From Viola odorata (Eukaryota > Streptophyta > Magnoliopsida > Malpighiales > Violaceae), in NCBI GenBank assembly GCA_963691705.1, contig OY829541.1, positions 32,748,719 to 32,812,718 on the forward strand: a stretch of 64,000 nucleotides of DNA. The letters run 5' to 3'. A model generated the notes under the pieces. The model was given only the letters and a program-made list of their open reading frames with translations, searched no databases and was not told the DNA's origin. The position numbers were made by a program, and so were the translations under genes. Positions 11,585 through 22,875 of the stretch are shown one piece after another; the first letter of the stretch is position 1, and each line of letters begins with the position of its first letter.

Positions 11585-14500
11585 AGTACCACGGACCGTG
11601 CATCTTGCCGAATCAAAGACATAGGGTTTTATCATGACAATACCACTCAAATGTTTATCCTGAAATTAATAAAATTGAGTTTTTTCAGGAGATGCTTGTT
11701 CTTTTAAGAAACTTTTCTTTCCTTTTTCTCAAACTCGTGAGATGACAAAAGGAAGCATGGCATCAGTGGCTCCCAAGGGGTAATTCAGGACATGAGACAC
11801 GGCACTTACACTAACACCACTAATCAATCTTAAAGTTTTGCAGGGACGTAATGTCTCGCACCTCATCTCATCATCACGATAGGACCAGGGAGTTCCCCCC
11901 GTAGCAGCTCCTAAATTGCCGCAGCAGGCCGCCTTCATGAGCGAATCAGGAAAGATTTTAAAAAACCCGTCACCATCTAAATTAAAAATCCTCTTTCCTC
12001 GCAGTACTACCAGCACAGCCAGCAACCGGTCTCAAAGGACCGAACGCATAAAGAGAGGTCACCCCGTAAAGCTATCATCCGATCATCTAGAGGATTGTCT
12101 GAGCCTGTGACGCTACTCAAGAACTTAAAGACTGTCCACCGTCAGGATTTCATAGCAATACTATTATCCAGTTTGAGTAAGGACTGATTGCTGGACCAAT
12201 GTCACAAAGCCCATCCCATACCGGCCGAGCCGCCGGAATGCGAATGATATAGGCCCACCTCCGTTCACCTTTCGGAGGAGCTCATCACCAAAACGCCCTG
12301 GCCGCCCAGCGCACCTTTGCATGCAGAGCTCCCGGAGAAGAAGCACGACGGAAACCTATCCCCCTAAGACCACAATCATCATACTTAATGCGGTCTTATT
12401 CAAGAAGTTTCTCAATGTCCGCACAATGATCAACACGATGAAGATCAATCCTTTGATTTGTGGGCCACTAACCGCTGATTGATGGTGATCGCATTCACTT
12501 GTTTTATCCATAATCCCTTGCTGTAAAGCGTCAGAACTCCTCGCCAAAGAGGGACAGCCGGACTGCAAATACCACCCGTGCCAAGGCAGGAATTATGACG
12601 AAGCATCTAAAGCAAAGCTATCATCAACCAACATCTGATGCAAGTTACACCGCAGTGACCCACGGATGGCCCGTCCAAAAGGGAGAGCTTAAAACTTATC
12701 AATCACATTACTTTTGCTAAAAATTATCTTGCATTTACTCCTCATTTATTCTCGCCGTATCTTTTTCAGGAACTGGGCCACCCCCATTTGTTTCCTGCGT
12801 AAGACTGGTAAGCAAACGCCCTTACAGCCCCGCTGCACATTTCGGGGACAGAAGGTTTTCCCCTTTATCTCCGAGCAATCAAAGAGCAAATCAGCAAAGG
12901 TCCGGCAAGGGCCAGCAAGCTAATGAGCCAAAATGCGGATCTCATCCTCACACCGACCTGGATCGGCGGTTTCCGCGAAGCAGCTAAAAAAGAAACCAAT
13001 CAGATCATCTAAGCAAGGCGTTCTTGAGCTGGGACCATGCCACCGGCACCCTCGAAAAATCGGGCTAAGGGAAAGGGAGAATCCCTGGACTTATGTCATT
13101 TTTGTTTTCAAATCAATCTTTCTTTTCTACTCCGTTGTCCCCTCTTCATTTCGCAGGGACGCGAATCATCCCATTGTCATCTGCATAAAGCTCGTGGAAG
13201 ACGCCCTTGCAGCCCCGCTGCACACTTCAGGGGAGTTCATCCTTCTCCCCCCCTTCATTAGAATTTATTTTCATTCCTGCGCTTTGTTAGCTTTGATTCG
13301 CGTACGGTCGTCTGGCCCACTGGGGGGTAACTCTTTAGGTTCTCATCGAACTCTTGCAAATAGGCCATCCCCCGTGTCTTAGCTTTAAACTATCAATCAA
13401 TCAAAAATCCCCTTTTTAGCCCGGCTAAAACAAAATTCCATACTACTCTCGTAGCATGTTCATGCATTGCATAGGTCAGGAATGTTCAATCCCTCTGTTA
13501 AATAAAGCATCCATCAAAATTACATATCATGCGTGATCTTACTTGCTTGCTCTTATATCCACGGTTTGCTCAGACGTAAGCAGTCACAGATAAATCCCGG
13601 TAAGCATTTCCGAGCCATCACGCCTTATCCTTCATGAGTGTAAGTGCCTGACCAGGTACTAGTTGAATTCGCATAATATCCAGGGTACATGTGCAATTAG
13701 ACGTGGGATAGCATTAAAATGACGTGGGACTTTCACGATCTCATCCACTTTTCATTTTTTTCCTCCCTCTTTCCACCACATATGTCATCACTCCTGTCAA
13801 AGCCTTCACTATCACTCATACCCCGGGAGCCAAGGAGCAGTCTCAGCTAAAACTGCCAGCCGAAAGTAAAAGCATGCCAAGTTCAAGTTCACGATAAAGG
13901 AGACGAAAAAGGTCACCGGAAGATCACTAAGGATTATCACCGAAGAAAGACCAAAAATCCAAATACGAAGGCCGAAGCCTTAAGCCAGAACGAGAAAGAA
14001 TCAAGACAAAGGTTGTGCTTGCTCTACTCTGATGCATTTCAAATCAAAAAGAAAAGAGAAAAGAAAAGAAGAAAGAAAAGAAAAAATAAAAGAAAAATAA
14101 AAGAAAAAAGAAAAAAAAAAGGGGAAAAAAAGAAGAAAAGAGAGAAATGCTCAGAGACATTCGAAGAATACAAACACTCGGAAAAAAACCGAAGCAAGCA
14201 CAGCCCGGGGACAACTAAGCTCGAGAAAGCTCGAAGAAAACATTCCCTAGTAAAGACTCGAGAAAAAGGGCCCAAGGCCAACTCAAGTAGTTAGATCTCG
14301 AGGAAAGCATCCCCTCAGAGAGAACTCGAGAAGAAAAGGGCCCGAGGCCAACTCAAGTAGCAGACCGCGAAAAGAACAGCGACAACACTCCCTAGTGAAG
14401 ACTCGAGAAGAAAAAGGGCCCAGAGCCGACTCAAGGAATCTCGAAGGAGACATTCTCCAGTAAGGACTCGGGAAAAGGGCCCCTGACCGATCAGAAAGCA

Positions 14501-14989
14501 TCCCAGCAAGGATCCTAGAGCTCACGCACTCAGTCAACAAAGTATCCCCAGCAAAAAGCGAAAGAACTCGCGTACCTCACCCTCATCAGGGCTAATCGAC
14601 AAAGAATCACTCATCAAAAACCTTCAAACTCATCAGAAAAGCACATCTTTACCAAAACCAGCTTCTTTCCGGACATGTTATGTCCTTTCATTATTTTTCG
14701 TGAAAGTCCCATCGATTATTAGAATGCCCATGCATGTGCATCTTTATTTGAAGTCTATTCACTCGGATTGACATTGCGAATTAAAAATTATGTATCATGT
14801 TAGTTGCATCTTTATGAGCGTAAAACACTTAACCTTATTTCAGAGCGTGAGTGCAAACACTAATATCAGGTGAGGATTGCTTACGGCTGTAAATCGTGGG
14901 AAAGTCTTGTCCTTGGGGTCGTTACCACCTGAACAGGATGCAGTTGCATTCTAGGTTCGTATCAAGGCCGCTGGTAACAAAAGCATTTC
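11585..14989 (+). other. Retrotransposon 3' noncoding region, part 1
   Basis: No gene is recognised. A motif CGCCCTTrCAGCCCCGCTGCA occurs at about 12819 and 13203, so part of this stretch was duplicated. 14040-14150 is an almost pure purine run; the Lys-rich reading frame across it is low complexity and not a credible gene. 14225-14500 is a separate tandem repeat. Confidence 0.55.
14225..14505 (+). repeat. Imperfect tandem repeat of about 70 bp
   Basis: Four imperfect copies share ACTCGAGAArAAAGGGCCC followed by a GCCrACTCAAG segment and an ACA-TCCC-AGT-A segment. It lies in the 3' noncoding part of the Ogre element. Confidence 0.7.
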
Positions 14990-15645
14990 TCTCCTCCCAG
15001 AGTGATCATTTGCATTTTTCTCCTCCTAGAGTGACATCATATATTCCCTCCTCCCAGAGTGATAGCATCTACGTTTTGTCCTCCTAAAGTGACAATTAGT
15101 TTATTTCTGCACCTCGCGTCTTCTCCTACGGGATTAACGTCATTTAAATTTCCGCATTTTATATTTCCTCCTCCTAGAGTGACAGCACGTATTTCCTCCT
15201 CCTAGAGTGACAGCATGCATTTTTCTCCTCCCATAGTGACATCATTTACATAATTCTACATTTGTGCATAATTATTAGCTCCTCCTAGAGTGACAGCACG
15301 TATTTCCTCCTCCTAGAGTGACAGTATGCATTTTTCTCCTCCTAGAGTGACATCATTTACATAATTCTACATTTCTGCATAATTATTAGCTCCTCCTAGA
15401 GTGACAGCTTTATATTTCCTCCTCCTAGAGTGACAACACGTATTTCCTCCTCCTAGAGTGACAGCATGCATTATCTCCTCCCAGAGTGACATCATTTACA
15501 TAATTCTACATTTCTGCATAATTATTAGCTCCTCCTAGAGTGACAGTGCATATTTCCTCCTCCTAGAGTGACATCATGCATTTCCTCCTCCTAGAGGGAC
15601 ATCATTGGCATTTCCTCCTCCTAGAGTGACATCATTAGGACAAAT
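14988..15645 (+). repeat. Minisatellite with CTCCTCCTAGAGTGACA core, block 1
   Basis: More than a dozen copies of TCCTCCTAGAGTGACA are spaced roughly 25-30 bases apart. A higher-order unit containing CATCATTTACATAATTCTAC recurs at about 15239, 15350 and 15490. Tandem repeats in the 3' region of Ogre-type elements are known and can seed satellite DNA. Confidence 0.9.
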
Positions 15646-15858
15646 CATTCGAATCCCGCGTTATCTTCCCGAAGCAGCATCCGTTACATGTCAAACGCTT
15701 ATCCCCCCAGTGTGGTCGTCATTTACATTTGCGTAAAATTACCTTTCATTCCTGTCAAAGTAGTCGTCATTTATATTTTCTGCAACTTATATTTCTCTCG
15801 ATATCCGAATAGATCTAAGTTTATATCTTCGCAGGATATTCGATCAAAACCTTTCTCC
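15646..15858 (+). other. Spacer between the two minisatellite blocks
   Basis: Unique-looking DNA separates the two blocks. No gene seen. Confidence 0.5.
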
Positions 15859-16112
15859 TCCCAGAGTGACACCAACAAGCTTACCTCCTCCCAGAGTGAC
15901 GTCAAAAGCATACCTCCTCCTAGAGTGACAGCAACGCACCTACCTCCTCCCAGAGTGACAGCTACAACGTATCTCCTCCCAGAGGGACATCACCAACCTA
16001 CCTCCTCCCAGAGTGACAACAACGAATCTATCTCCTCCTAGAGTGACATCCATAGATTACCTCCTCCCAGAGTGACATCAACGATTACCTCCTCCTAGAG
16101 TGACATCATCAC
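15859..16112 (+). repeat. Minisatellite with CTCCTCCCAGAGTGACA core, block 2
   Basis: About ten copies of CTCCTCCyAGAGTGACA with 25-30 base spacing. The core is shared with block 1, but the spacers differ (for example ACCAACAAGCTTAC), so the two arrays expanded separately. Confidence 0.88.
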
Positions 16113-16171
16113 GGTGAGATTGAGGTAAGCCCTGCTGTGTCGCCAAAATTCGGATATGCGGGGGCAACCGT

Positions 16172-16209
16172 CTTTACTGCTTATCAAATACTTCGATAAG
16201 ACAGTAAAG
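16172..16209 (+). other. Stem-loop just before the polypurine tract
   Basis: CTTTACTGCTTATC at 16172-16185 pairs with GATAAGACAGTAAAG at 16195-16209, with one bulged base and a 9-base loop. It abuts the polypurine tract. Confidence 0.7.
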
Positions 16210-16219
16210 AGGGGGTAAC
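16205..16219 (+). other. Polypurine tract
   Basis: TAAAGAGGGGG lies next to the start of the 3' LTR (TGTTGATACCC at 16220), the expected place for the plus-strand primer. Confidence 0.75.
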
Positions 16220-17148
16220 TGTTGATACCCGATTTTTGACGCCCTTTTTGATTAAATTTAGCATTTCTATCATTTTATTTAATTGACTGTCATTTTCAAT
16301 TAATTTACTGTCATTAGCATTTTTCGATTCTCATCGCATTTTTATCATCATCGTTAGCATCGTCAGCATTCGAAATCGCGTTTTTAATTTTCCGTCACGT
16401 ATTTTCGTTATTATTATCACTAATATTTTTAGCCTTAAAAATCACATTTTTAATTATCCGTTAGTCGTTTACTAGTTATTTCTTCGTTTTAGGTCATCAC
16501 ACGAATTTTAGGATTTTTAGTGTTTTATCACATTTTTTAGCATTTTTATTATTTTATTATTATTTTTGTTCGAGCTTTTATTGGACCCGAGTAAGTTCGC
16601 TCGAACAATAGCTCGAACTCAGAATATTTTTCATCAACTAGTTCCTACCCTTTTTTTTCATTCACGCCGACCTACAGCGTTTCGCGTAATTTTTGTCATA
16701 ACGTCATTTATTTTTCTTCCGAACGTTTCATGTTTCTGAACGAGAAAATAAACACGTTAAATGAAAAATTCTCGTCATTCGCTGTAGACGGTTAAACTCG
16801 CCATATTTTTCTCTACGCGCTGGCACTTTCGGCTCAAAAATTCAGAACGTTCATTCGCGAGATTGGCTCGAGGCCATTTAAATAGGCTTAAAAAGTCATT
16901 TGATCACAACCGTTGATCTGGTCAACCAAATCAACGGTTAACAAATTAAAAGCCATGGTGCGCATTCACCATCGACGTGAAGCTGCAGCGGAGCAGGCCA
17001 CTGAGCAGCCTACTCCAGTCGCTTCCTGTCCCGTCAACGGTCACCTCACAGCCCTAGCTCCGCCACCTCGCCTGCCCTAGCCCCGCCAGCGCAATGATCC
17101 AGCCTCCACGTGCACCGTCGATCCTCTCCTCCACGCGATCGATTGCCT

Positions 17149-17158
17149 ATAAATACCA
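17149..17158 (+). promoter_or_regulatory. LTR TATA box
   Basis: CCTATAAATACC in the middle of the LTR, followed about 30 bases on by CATTCAAACGGCACC, fits a plant TATA box and transcript start. This would place the U3/R border near 17185. Confidence 0.6.
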
Positions 17159-17904
17159 AGCATTCCTCAACATTCAAACGGCACCAAAAATTCAAAGCAA
17201 CCTTGCTTCTTCTCCCTCTTTGATTGATAGCTCACATAGAGCATTGATCGTCAAGTTCAAAGTTTGGCAGTAAACTTCTTCAAGCTTTTCTTGTTTTCAT
17301 TTTTTTATGCATTTTTCTTCTTTAATTCGTTTTGCTTTGTTTTGATCGAATAAATTGCTAGTTTTTATGCCATTAATTCATGTGCATGTTGTAGATTAAA
17401 TACATGCTTTTAATTTGATTAATCGTTAGCTAAATCATGCAAATTAATTAGTTTTCGATAATTAACGGTTTCGTCATTTTTTCAAAATTAAACTCGGTAC
17501 GATTTAAACTAAAATTCGAGGTTCGTACGGTCGAGAAGCCGTCGAGGAGACGAGCATCTCGGTACGAAGGTTTTTCGTTTCGGCCACGGGTGACCAAGGG
17601 AGAAGACGGTGAATAGTGCCATGAAGGCCTATTCACGCATCAAAGGTGATGGGCTATTCTTTTATTTTTCATGGGCCAGGAACTATTCCTGGCCAATTTC
17701 CTTTGCATTTTTCAAATTGGGCCCAGCCCATTGTCATTTTTTTTCGCAGTCTCAGATCGCGTTTTCGTAAAAATGTTCGTATGTGTTGCATGATTATTTT
17801 TCGTACTAACACTTTTATTTTTTGTACCTATCAACTATTTAATTTATTCACACTTTAATTTTCCGCAATTTACTTTCGGCAATTTAAATTCAATTTACCG
17901 CCTA

Positions 17905-18545
17905 CATGGTCGGTCACGAATATCAATTGTTTTATTTTTCTGTAAATATCAACTTGTTTATTTTTCTGTAAATATCAACTTTTTTATTTTTCTGCAAATA
18001 TCAACCTGTTTATTTTCTGCAAATATCAACTTGTTAATTTTCTGCAATATCAACTTGTTTAAATTTCTGCAAATCATCAACTGTTAACTTTCTGCAATAT
18101 CACTTGTTTAAATCTTCTCCAAGTCGTCAACTACTCAATTTCTGCAAATATCAAATCTTTAATTTTTCGTCAAATCGTCACTTAATTTTTCGTCAAAATC
18201 ATCATTTAAATTCTCGCACTTATCAACTGTCAGCATTTAAATTTTCTGCAGTTATCAAAGCATCATCTAAATTTTCATATGCGTCAAATCATCATTTCTC
18301 GCATACATCATCAGCATTAAAAATTTCCGCACGCATCAAATCAGCATTTAAATTCTTGTATGCATTAAATCATCGTTTAAATTCTCGCACTCGGCAAATC
18401 AGCATTTAAATTTTCTGCACTTATCAAATCATCATTTAAATGTTCGTATGCGTCAATTCATCATTTCTCGCATACATTAAATCAGCATTTAAATTTTCGT
18501 ACGCATCAAGTCATTATTTAAATTCTCGCATTCATAAATTGCTTA
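17905..18545 (+). repeat. AT-rich subrepeats inside the 3' LTR
   Basis: Copies of TTTCTGCAAATATCAACTTG about 27-30 bp apart run from 17905 to about 18170. They grade into ATCAAATCATCATTTAAATT-type units up to 18545. They lie downstream of the presumed transcript start. Confidence 0.75.
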
Positions 18546-19390
18546 TTTATTTTTTGAGCTATCACTAACACTCTCATCTTGTAGGTTTTAAATTCAGGCT
18601 TCGCTCGAAATTACGCCTTTCGTTCCCTTTTATTTATTCAACGCTTTCCATAAATATCAATCGTATGCCTGATATATAAAATTGCTAGGATTTAAAATCA
18701 ACCCGCATGAACAACGTGTTTAAAGGCTTGCTTAAAAATGCCATGTTCATTTGATTTTAACTTTTCGTTTATATTGACTGCATGTGCATGGGGACTTTCG
18801 ATCCCACATCAGTTTATCATTTCAAAACCTCTCATTTAATTTGTACTCTGCTAAGCTATCCATGATAGAATAACGTAGTAATTAATTTAATCATGTATGG
18901 CCCGATGATGAAATAGAGGGTGCTCATTCAGTCATACGCAAAATTCAGTCCCATCACTACGGTCGGGAATAATCGATCGGTTTAACGATCAATTATTCCT
19001 GAACGGTCCCGATTGTGGAAAAGACTAAAGTGACGATTCCTCTGAGGGCCCCCCCTTTCAAAACGTATTTTATCAAACACCTTTTTAAACACCTCTCTCA
19101 TCAACCGGTAACCATTTTCGGATGTGACTCGGGTGCCTAACACCTTCCCGAGACCATAATACGACCCCGAACCTTTTGTCTGGGGTCCAGACCCCCTTTT
19201 TTCGTGCCTTTAGTTTTTTTTTGTTTTTTATGCCATGACGATTAAGGTTCCCTAGACCTAGCGACAAAATTAGGGTGGCGACTTCATTGCATGTTGCGAG
19301 GGGTCTGTTTATGCTGAGCATCGTAAGGTCTCAAGTTCGTTGCACACTCGCGGATATCTTTTTATTTTCGGGGGCGCGACACCTGGTGAC

Positions 19391-20344
19391 TAGGGGTGCT
19401 CAAAATTACCGAAAACTGAATTTCCAAATTTCCGAACCGAAATTTTTACAATTTCGGTTCGGTAATTTCGGTATCGGTAACTTCGGTATCAGTAGACGAT
19501 TACCGAACTTTAAGTTCGGTTCGGTACGGTATCAAAATTGGGAAGTTCGGTAACTTCGGTTAACCGAACTTACTGAAATTTTTACCTAATGAATTAGTGC
19601 CATTAGGCCTTGGCCCATGTCTTGGCCCATGCCATGCCCAGCCCAGTTCTCTATTCTTATTTCTTACACACAGAGTCACAGACTCACACACACACACACC
19701 TCTCTCTCTCTCTCTCCTCTCTCAAATCAAATCTCAATCCAGCTCCGGTCCTCCACTCGCCTCCACCGGCCGACTACCATCTCAACACCTCTGGCTCTAC
19801 CTCATTTAGTTAATAAATCTATTAGATCCACAAAGAATGGTGTTCTTTATTTCGTTCTCTTTTTCTTCCTTTACCTATCTATTTATTTTGATCGGATTAG
19901 TGAGGGGAGTTTTATTTTTTCTTGTCAGATCCGGGCTTGAGAAGGTATTGGGTTAATTCTGGCCGGAGATTTAGAGTTGGGTTGGTGAGGAAGTTTGGGT
20001 GTGTTTATTGATGATGGTTGCCGGCGGCGAGATGGTGTGTTTGTTGATGTTGGGTGAAGGAGAAAGATGGTGGGCAGATCGGGAGTGAGAGATGTGGGTG
20101 TGTTTGTTGATGGTGGTTGCCGGCAACGAAAGGAGGGTAAGGGTGAGGGTGAATTTTGGTTCTGACTTGGAAATAATTTCAGAAATTTTGGTAAACCGTA
20201 ATTTACCGAAATTTCAATTCGGTAATTCGGGTTCGGTAGGAGTAATTTGGAATTTGGTTCGGTATGCTTTTTAAAAGGTTCGGTATTACCGAACTTCGAA
20301 AGTTCGGTACTTTGGAAGTTCGGTAATACCGATGGGTAGCCCTA
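19391..20344. mobile_element. Non-autonomous hAT element (954 bp), family A copy 1
   Basis: The ends TAGGGGTGCTCAAAATTACC and, inverted, TAGGGCTACCCATCGGTATT are imperfect terminal repeats of hAT type. CTGGTGAC at 19383-19390 and CTAGTGAC at 20345-20352 form the 8-bp target duplication with one change. The interior holds a (CA)/(CT) microsatellite at about 19684-19720, a 5'UTR-like pyrimidine-rich stretch and short Gly/Arg-rich frames, but no transposase. The subterminal parts repeat a CGGTAA/TTCGGT motif. The element at 35397-36306 belongs to the same family. Confidence 0.85.
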
Positions 20345-21737
20345 CTAGTGACAACTCTTCTGGTTCATTTTCAGCTTTCAGTAGTTCTGAGATTGTCCGA
20401 TATTTAAGTTTTTCATCAAACTCGAACAAATTATCTATATACTTATCACTGGTCCCATTAGGGTATGCCTCAGTGGGAACATCATAATCTTCATCTCCTT
20501 CATCACCAGTCCATAAAGTTTTCTCTTCATCACTACCAGACCATACACTCCATAACTCATCACTGTCATCAGTATCAATAAGGTCTGAGTGCTCCTTTGC
20601 CTGCTTCTGTACTTTCTGAATCTCCTTAACAAAATGACTTTTATCATTATCAGAATCATCTTCACTCCCATTCTCATCTTCACTGCCTTTCCATAAACAA
20701 GAATCATCATCCATTTCTTTCTTCCAGGCTTTCTTGAATTTCTCATCACCTGGCTTTACACTGCTAAAGAGATCATAATGTTTGCCTCTATCTCTAGAGT
20801 ATGATCGTGACACTGCAACACAGGTCATTGTTCATACCTCAGCGAGGGATAACCTATTGCATACTCTCAGAATTATATGATGTACAAGTACAAACACAAC
20901 GGTACCTATAATGAAGAATCTAGGCACAATTAACTAGTAGTCCTAGTGCCAATTCTATTCCCAATGAATTTAAGTTGCTTGCACCTCAAACTCTAGGAAA
21001 ACAATGTCATTTCCACGAAAGAACAACCTAGCCAAGAACCTTTCTAGCTAATTAGTGCATCTTCATGTAGCTTCTCAATAATCAAACACAAAAAATCGAG
21101 AACGCGTTGCCACATGCTCTCATCGAATACAAATGAGAACTTAAAAACAGCCGAAGGAAGCTTCTATGTAGATAGATGATGTTCAAAAAGAAACATGAGG
21201 CAAGACTGTTACAATTATGGATGACCAAAAGAAAAAACACCATTCCAAATAAGAAAGTAAACTATTCACGATAAGAAATAAATCTTAGAAGAACATAGCA
21301 AAAGATAAATATTTGGTACATAATTTTCAATGGGACGTAATTATAGATTAGTTAAGTAACAACGGAATTTCCAGCAATGAGGACATTTCACAAATACATG
21401 CTGAACACAAAACCAACCTTCAAAGTGTGGACAAAACCCTCCATATATTTGAGCATCAATGGAACTGTAAATGTCATATGACCTGAAAAAGGGACACCAA
21501 AAATAGATTAATTTGGATTATGAAGTTACAGACCAACTTATTCTAAATGCTAACAGCTGCATAACATCAACTGCTTAAGATCATAAGCAGATATCTTCCT
21601 ACACAAATAATAATATCCAGCTAAGAAGAGAAAAGTGAGAGGAAGGGCAAATGAAACCTCGAGCTAGAGACGGGTGACAAATGTGTTTTTGAGGTTCTGA
21701 AGATAGACAAAAGGCGGGAACACAATGTTTTTGCCAT
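20345..21737 (-). pseudogene. Mitochondrial-type acidic protein gene, truncated in exon 3 by the Ogre/hAT insertions
   Basis: Three exons read in phase: 21658-21737 (ATG, MAKTLCSRLLSIFRTSKTHL, a basic Ser-rich amphipathic leader with no acid, like a mitochondrial presequence), 21418-21482, and 20345-20812. Introns have GT-AG ends and phases 2 and 1 that match exactly. Exon 3 is very acidic with repeated W-S-G-SDE and LW-GDEG motifs and ends with KYRTISELLKAENEPEEL. The coding sequence then runs into the hAT target duplication at 20345; on the other side of the hAT lies the Ogre LTR. So the 3' part of the gene should resume to the left of the window. I do not recognise the family with certainty; the protein looks conserved-type rather than random. 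Confidence 0.75.
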
Positions 21738-21858
21738 TTTCTCTTCCAAAGAGCAATGTTAGTGATGTTTCGCATCCGCAGTAGTGAGTATTTTAATTTT
21801 TTAATACCAAATTGAAAATTCTGACTCTACCGGTCGATCATATATAATTGAAGAAAGC
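21738..21858 (-). promoter_or_regulatory. Short remaining 5' flank of the disrupted mitochondrial-type gene
   Basis: Only 121 bases separate the ATG at 21737 from the left end of the hAT at 21859. Most of the original promoter now lies beyond the 4.7 kb insertion. I see no clear TATA box in this stretch. Confidence 0.5.
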
Positions 21859-22875
21859 ATAGTTATCATAACCGGACCGGCCGGACCTCAACCGGGCATT
21901 TTTACATTTTCGGTTCAATTCGGCTATCGGACTGGATATGCATATGAACCCGTCGAACCGGCCGGTTTTTACACAACTGGATTAAACAGGGTTGAACCGA
22001 CTGGTTCAATCCAAACGCAAAACGACGCCGTTTTGAAAGGCCCACGGCTCATTTCCGTATCCAAATGCAAAACGGTGCCGTTTTTCTCAGCACAAACAAA
22101 TGTTCTTTCTTCCTCTTCCTCTTTCTCTTCGACGCACACACGCACAACAGCAAGGAAAAACAAAAACCTAGACGCCGACGGAAGCCATCTACTCCGTCCG
22201 CCACTTCAAACCCCTACAATCTACTCCCTCCTACGTCGCAATCTACTCCCTCCGCCACCGCAAACCCCCACCCTCACCAAGTAAATTACACTGACCCGTC
22301 AATTATTTTTTCATCATTTGTTTCTCTTCCTCCATTGGTTAGCTTATTAAATATTAATGACTAATTTAATTTCTGCTTTGTTTTCTAATGTTCTGTTTTA
22401 TTAGTATAGAATCTATAGATCGCTGCTGGTGGAAATTAATGACTAATTTTTTATTTATTTATTTTCAAATTTTTATGTTTTATGCAGTGGAAATTCCACT
22501 GTGGAATGCATGCTACTTTCTGCTTAATTTCTGCTTTGTAGAAGTCAAACCTATGCTACTAAGTGGAATGCATGCTATGCTACTGATGTTTTGAAGTTAA
22601 AAATAAATGAGTTCATAATTGATTTCAAAGTAAATGTACATGCTTTGTCGTTCGGTTAGACCAATTTTTTTAGCTTGTTTTCATGTTTCATTCTCTTTGG
22701 ATGGAATGGAAAAATAAAAGAAATGAATGTTGTGTTATGTCTTCTGACATTGACAAAGTTTAGAGGAAAAATAGATTATGTTTGCCAAGTAGTTGTGGTT
22801 GCCTCTTCTCTATCATTATTGGTGCGCTTTTGGCTTGAAGGAGTGCTTGTTGTCAAATTTTAGGTTTCATTTTAT

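Larger units (their letters stand above)
1..19381 (+). mobile_element. Ogre/Tat-type Ty3/gypsy LTR retrotransposon, 5' end outside the window
   Basis: Bases 1-564 repeat, with small differences, bases 18816-19381, so the two ends are LTRs of one element. Between them lie, in order on the plus strand, an extra ORF before gag, gag with zinc knuckles, aspartic protease, an intron, reverse transcriptase, a double RNase H region, integrase and about 4.6 kb of noncoding repeat-rich DNA. Extra ORF1, two RNase H domains, LTRs above 3 kb and a pro-RT intron are family marks of the Ogre/Tat lineage. By eye about 18-20 substitutions separate the LTR ends over some 565 bases, so the insertion is not recent. 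At least 14 in-frame stops and several frameshifts make it non-autonomous. About 2.6 kb of the 5' LTR must lie to the left of the window. Confidence 0.93.
16220..19381 (+). repeat. 3' LTR, complete (3162 bp)
   Basis: It starts with TGTTGATACCC after the polypurine tract and ends with ...GCGCGACA at the same place as the 5' LTR, giving the TG...CA ends of LTRs. It is unusually long, as in Ogre. The following bases CCTGG (19382-19386) should be the 5-bp target duplication; the left copy is out of view. Confidence 0.92.

Noticed and set aside
14013..14294. Lys-rich reading frame as a gene
   Set aside because: It is the translation of a purine run and of the 70-bp tandem repeat; no domain.
14988..16112. 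Regularly spaced repeats as a CRISPR-like array
   Set aside because: They sit in the 3' region of a plant retrotransposon, spacers are themselves repeated, and the genome is eukaryotic.
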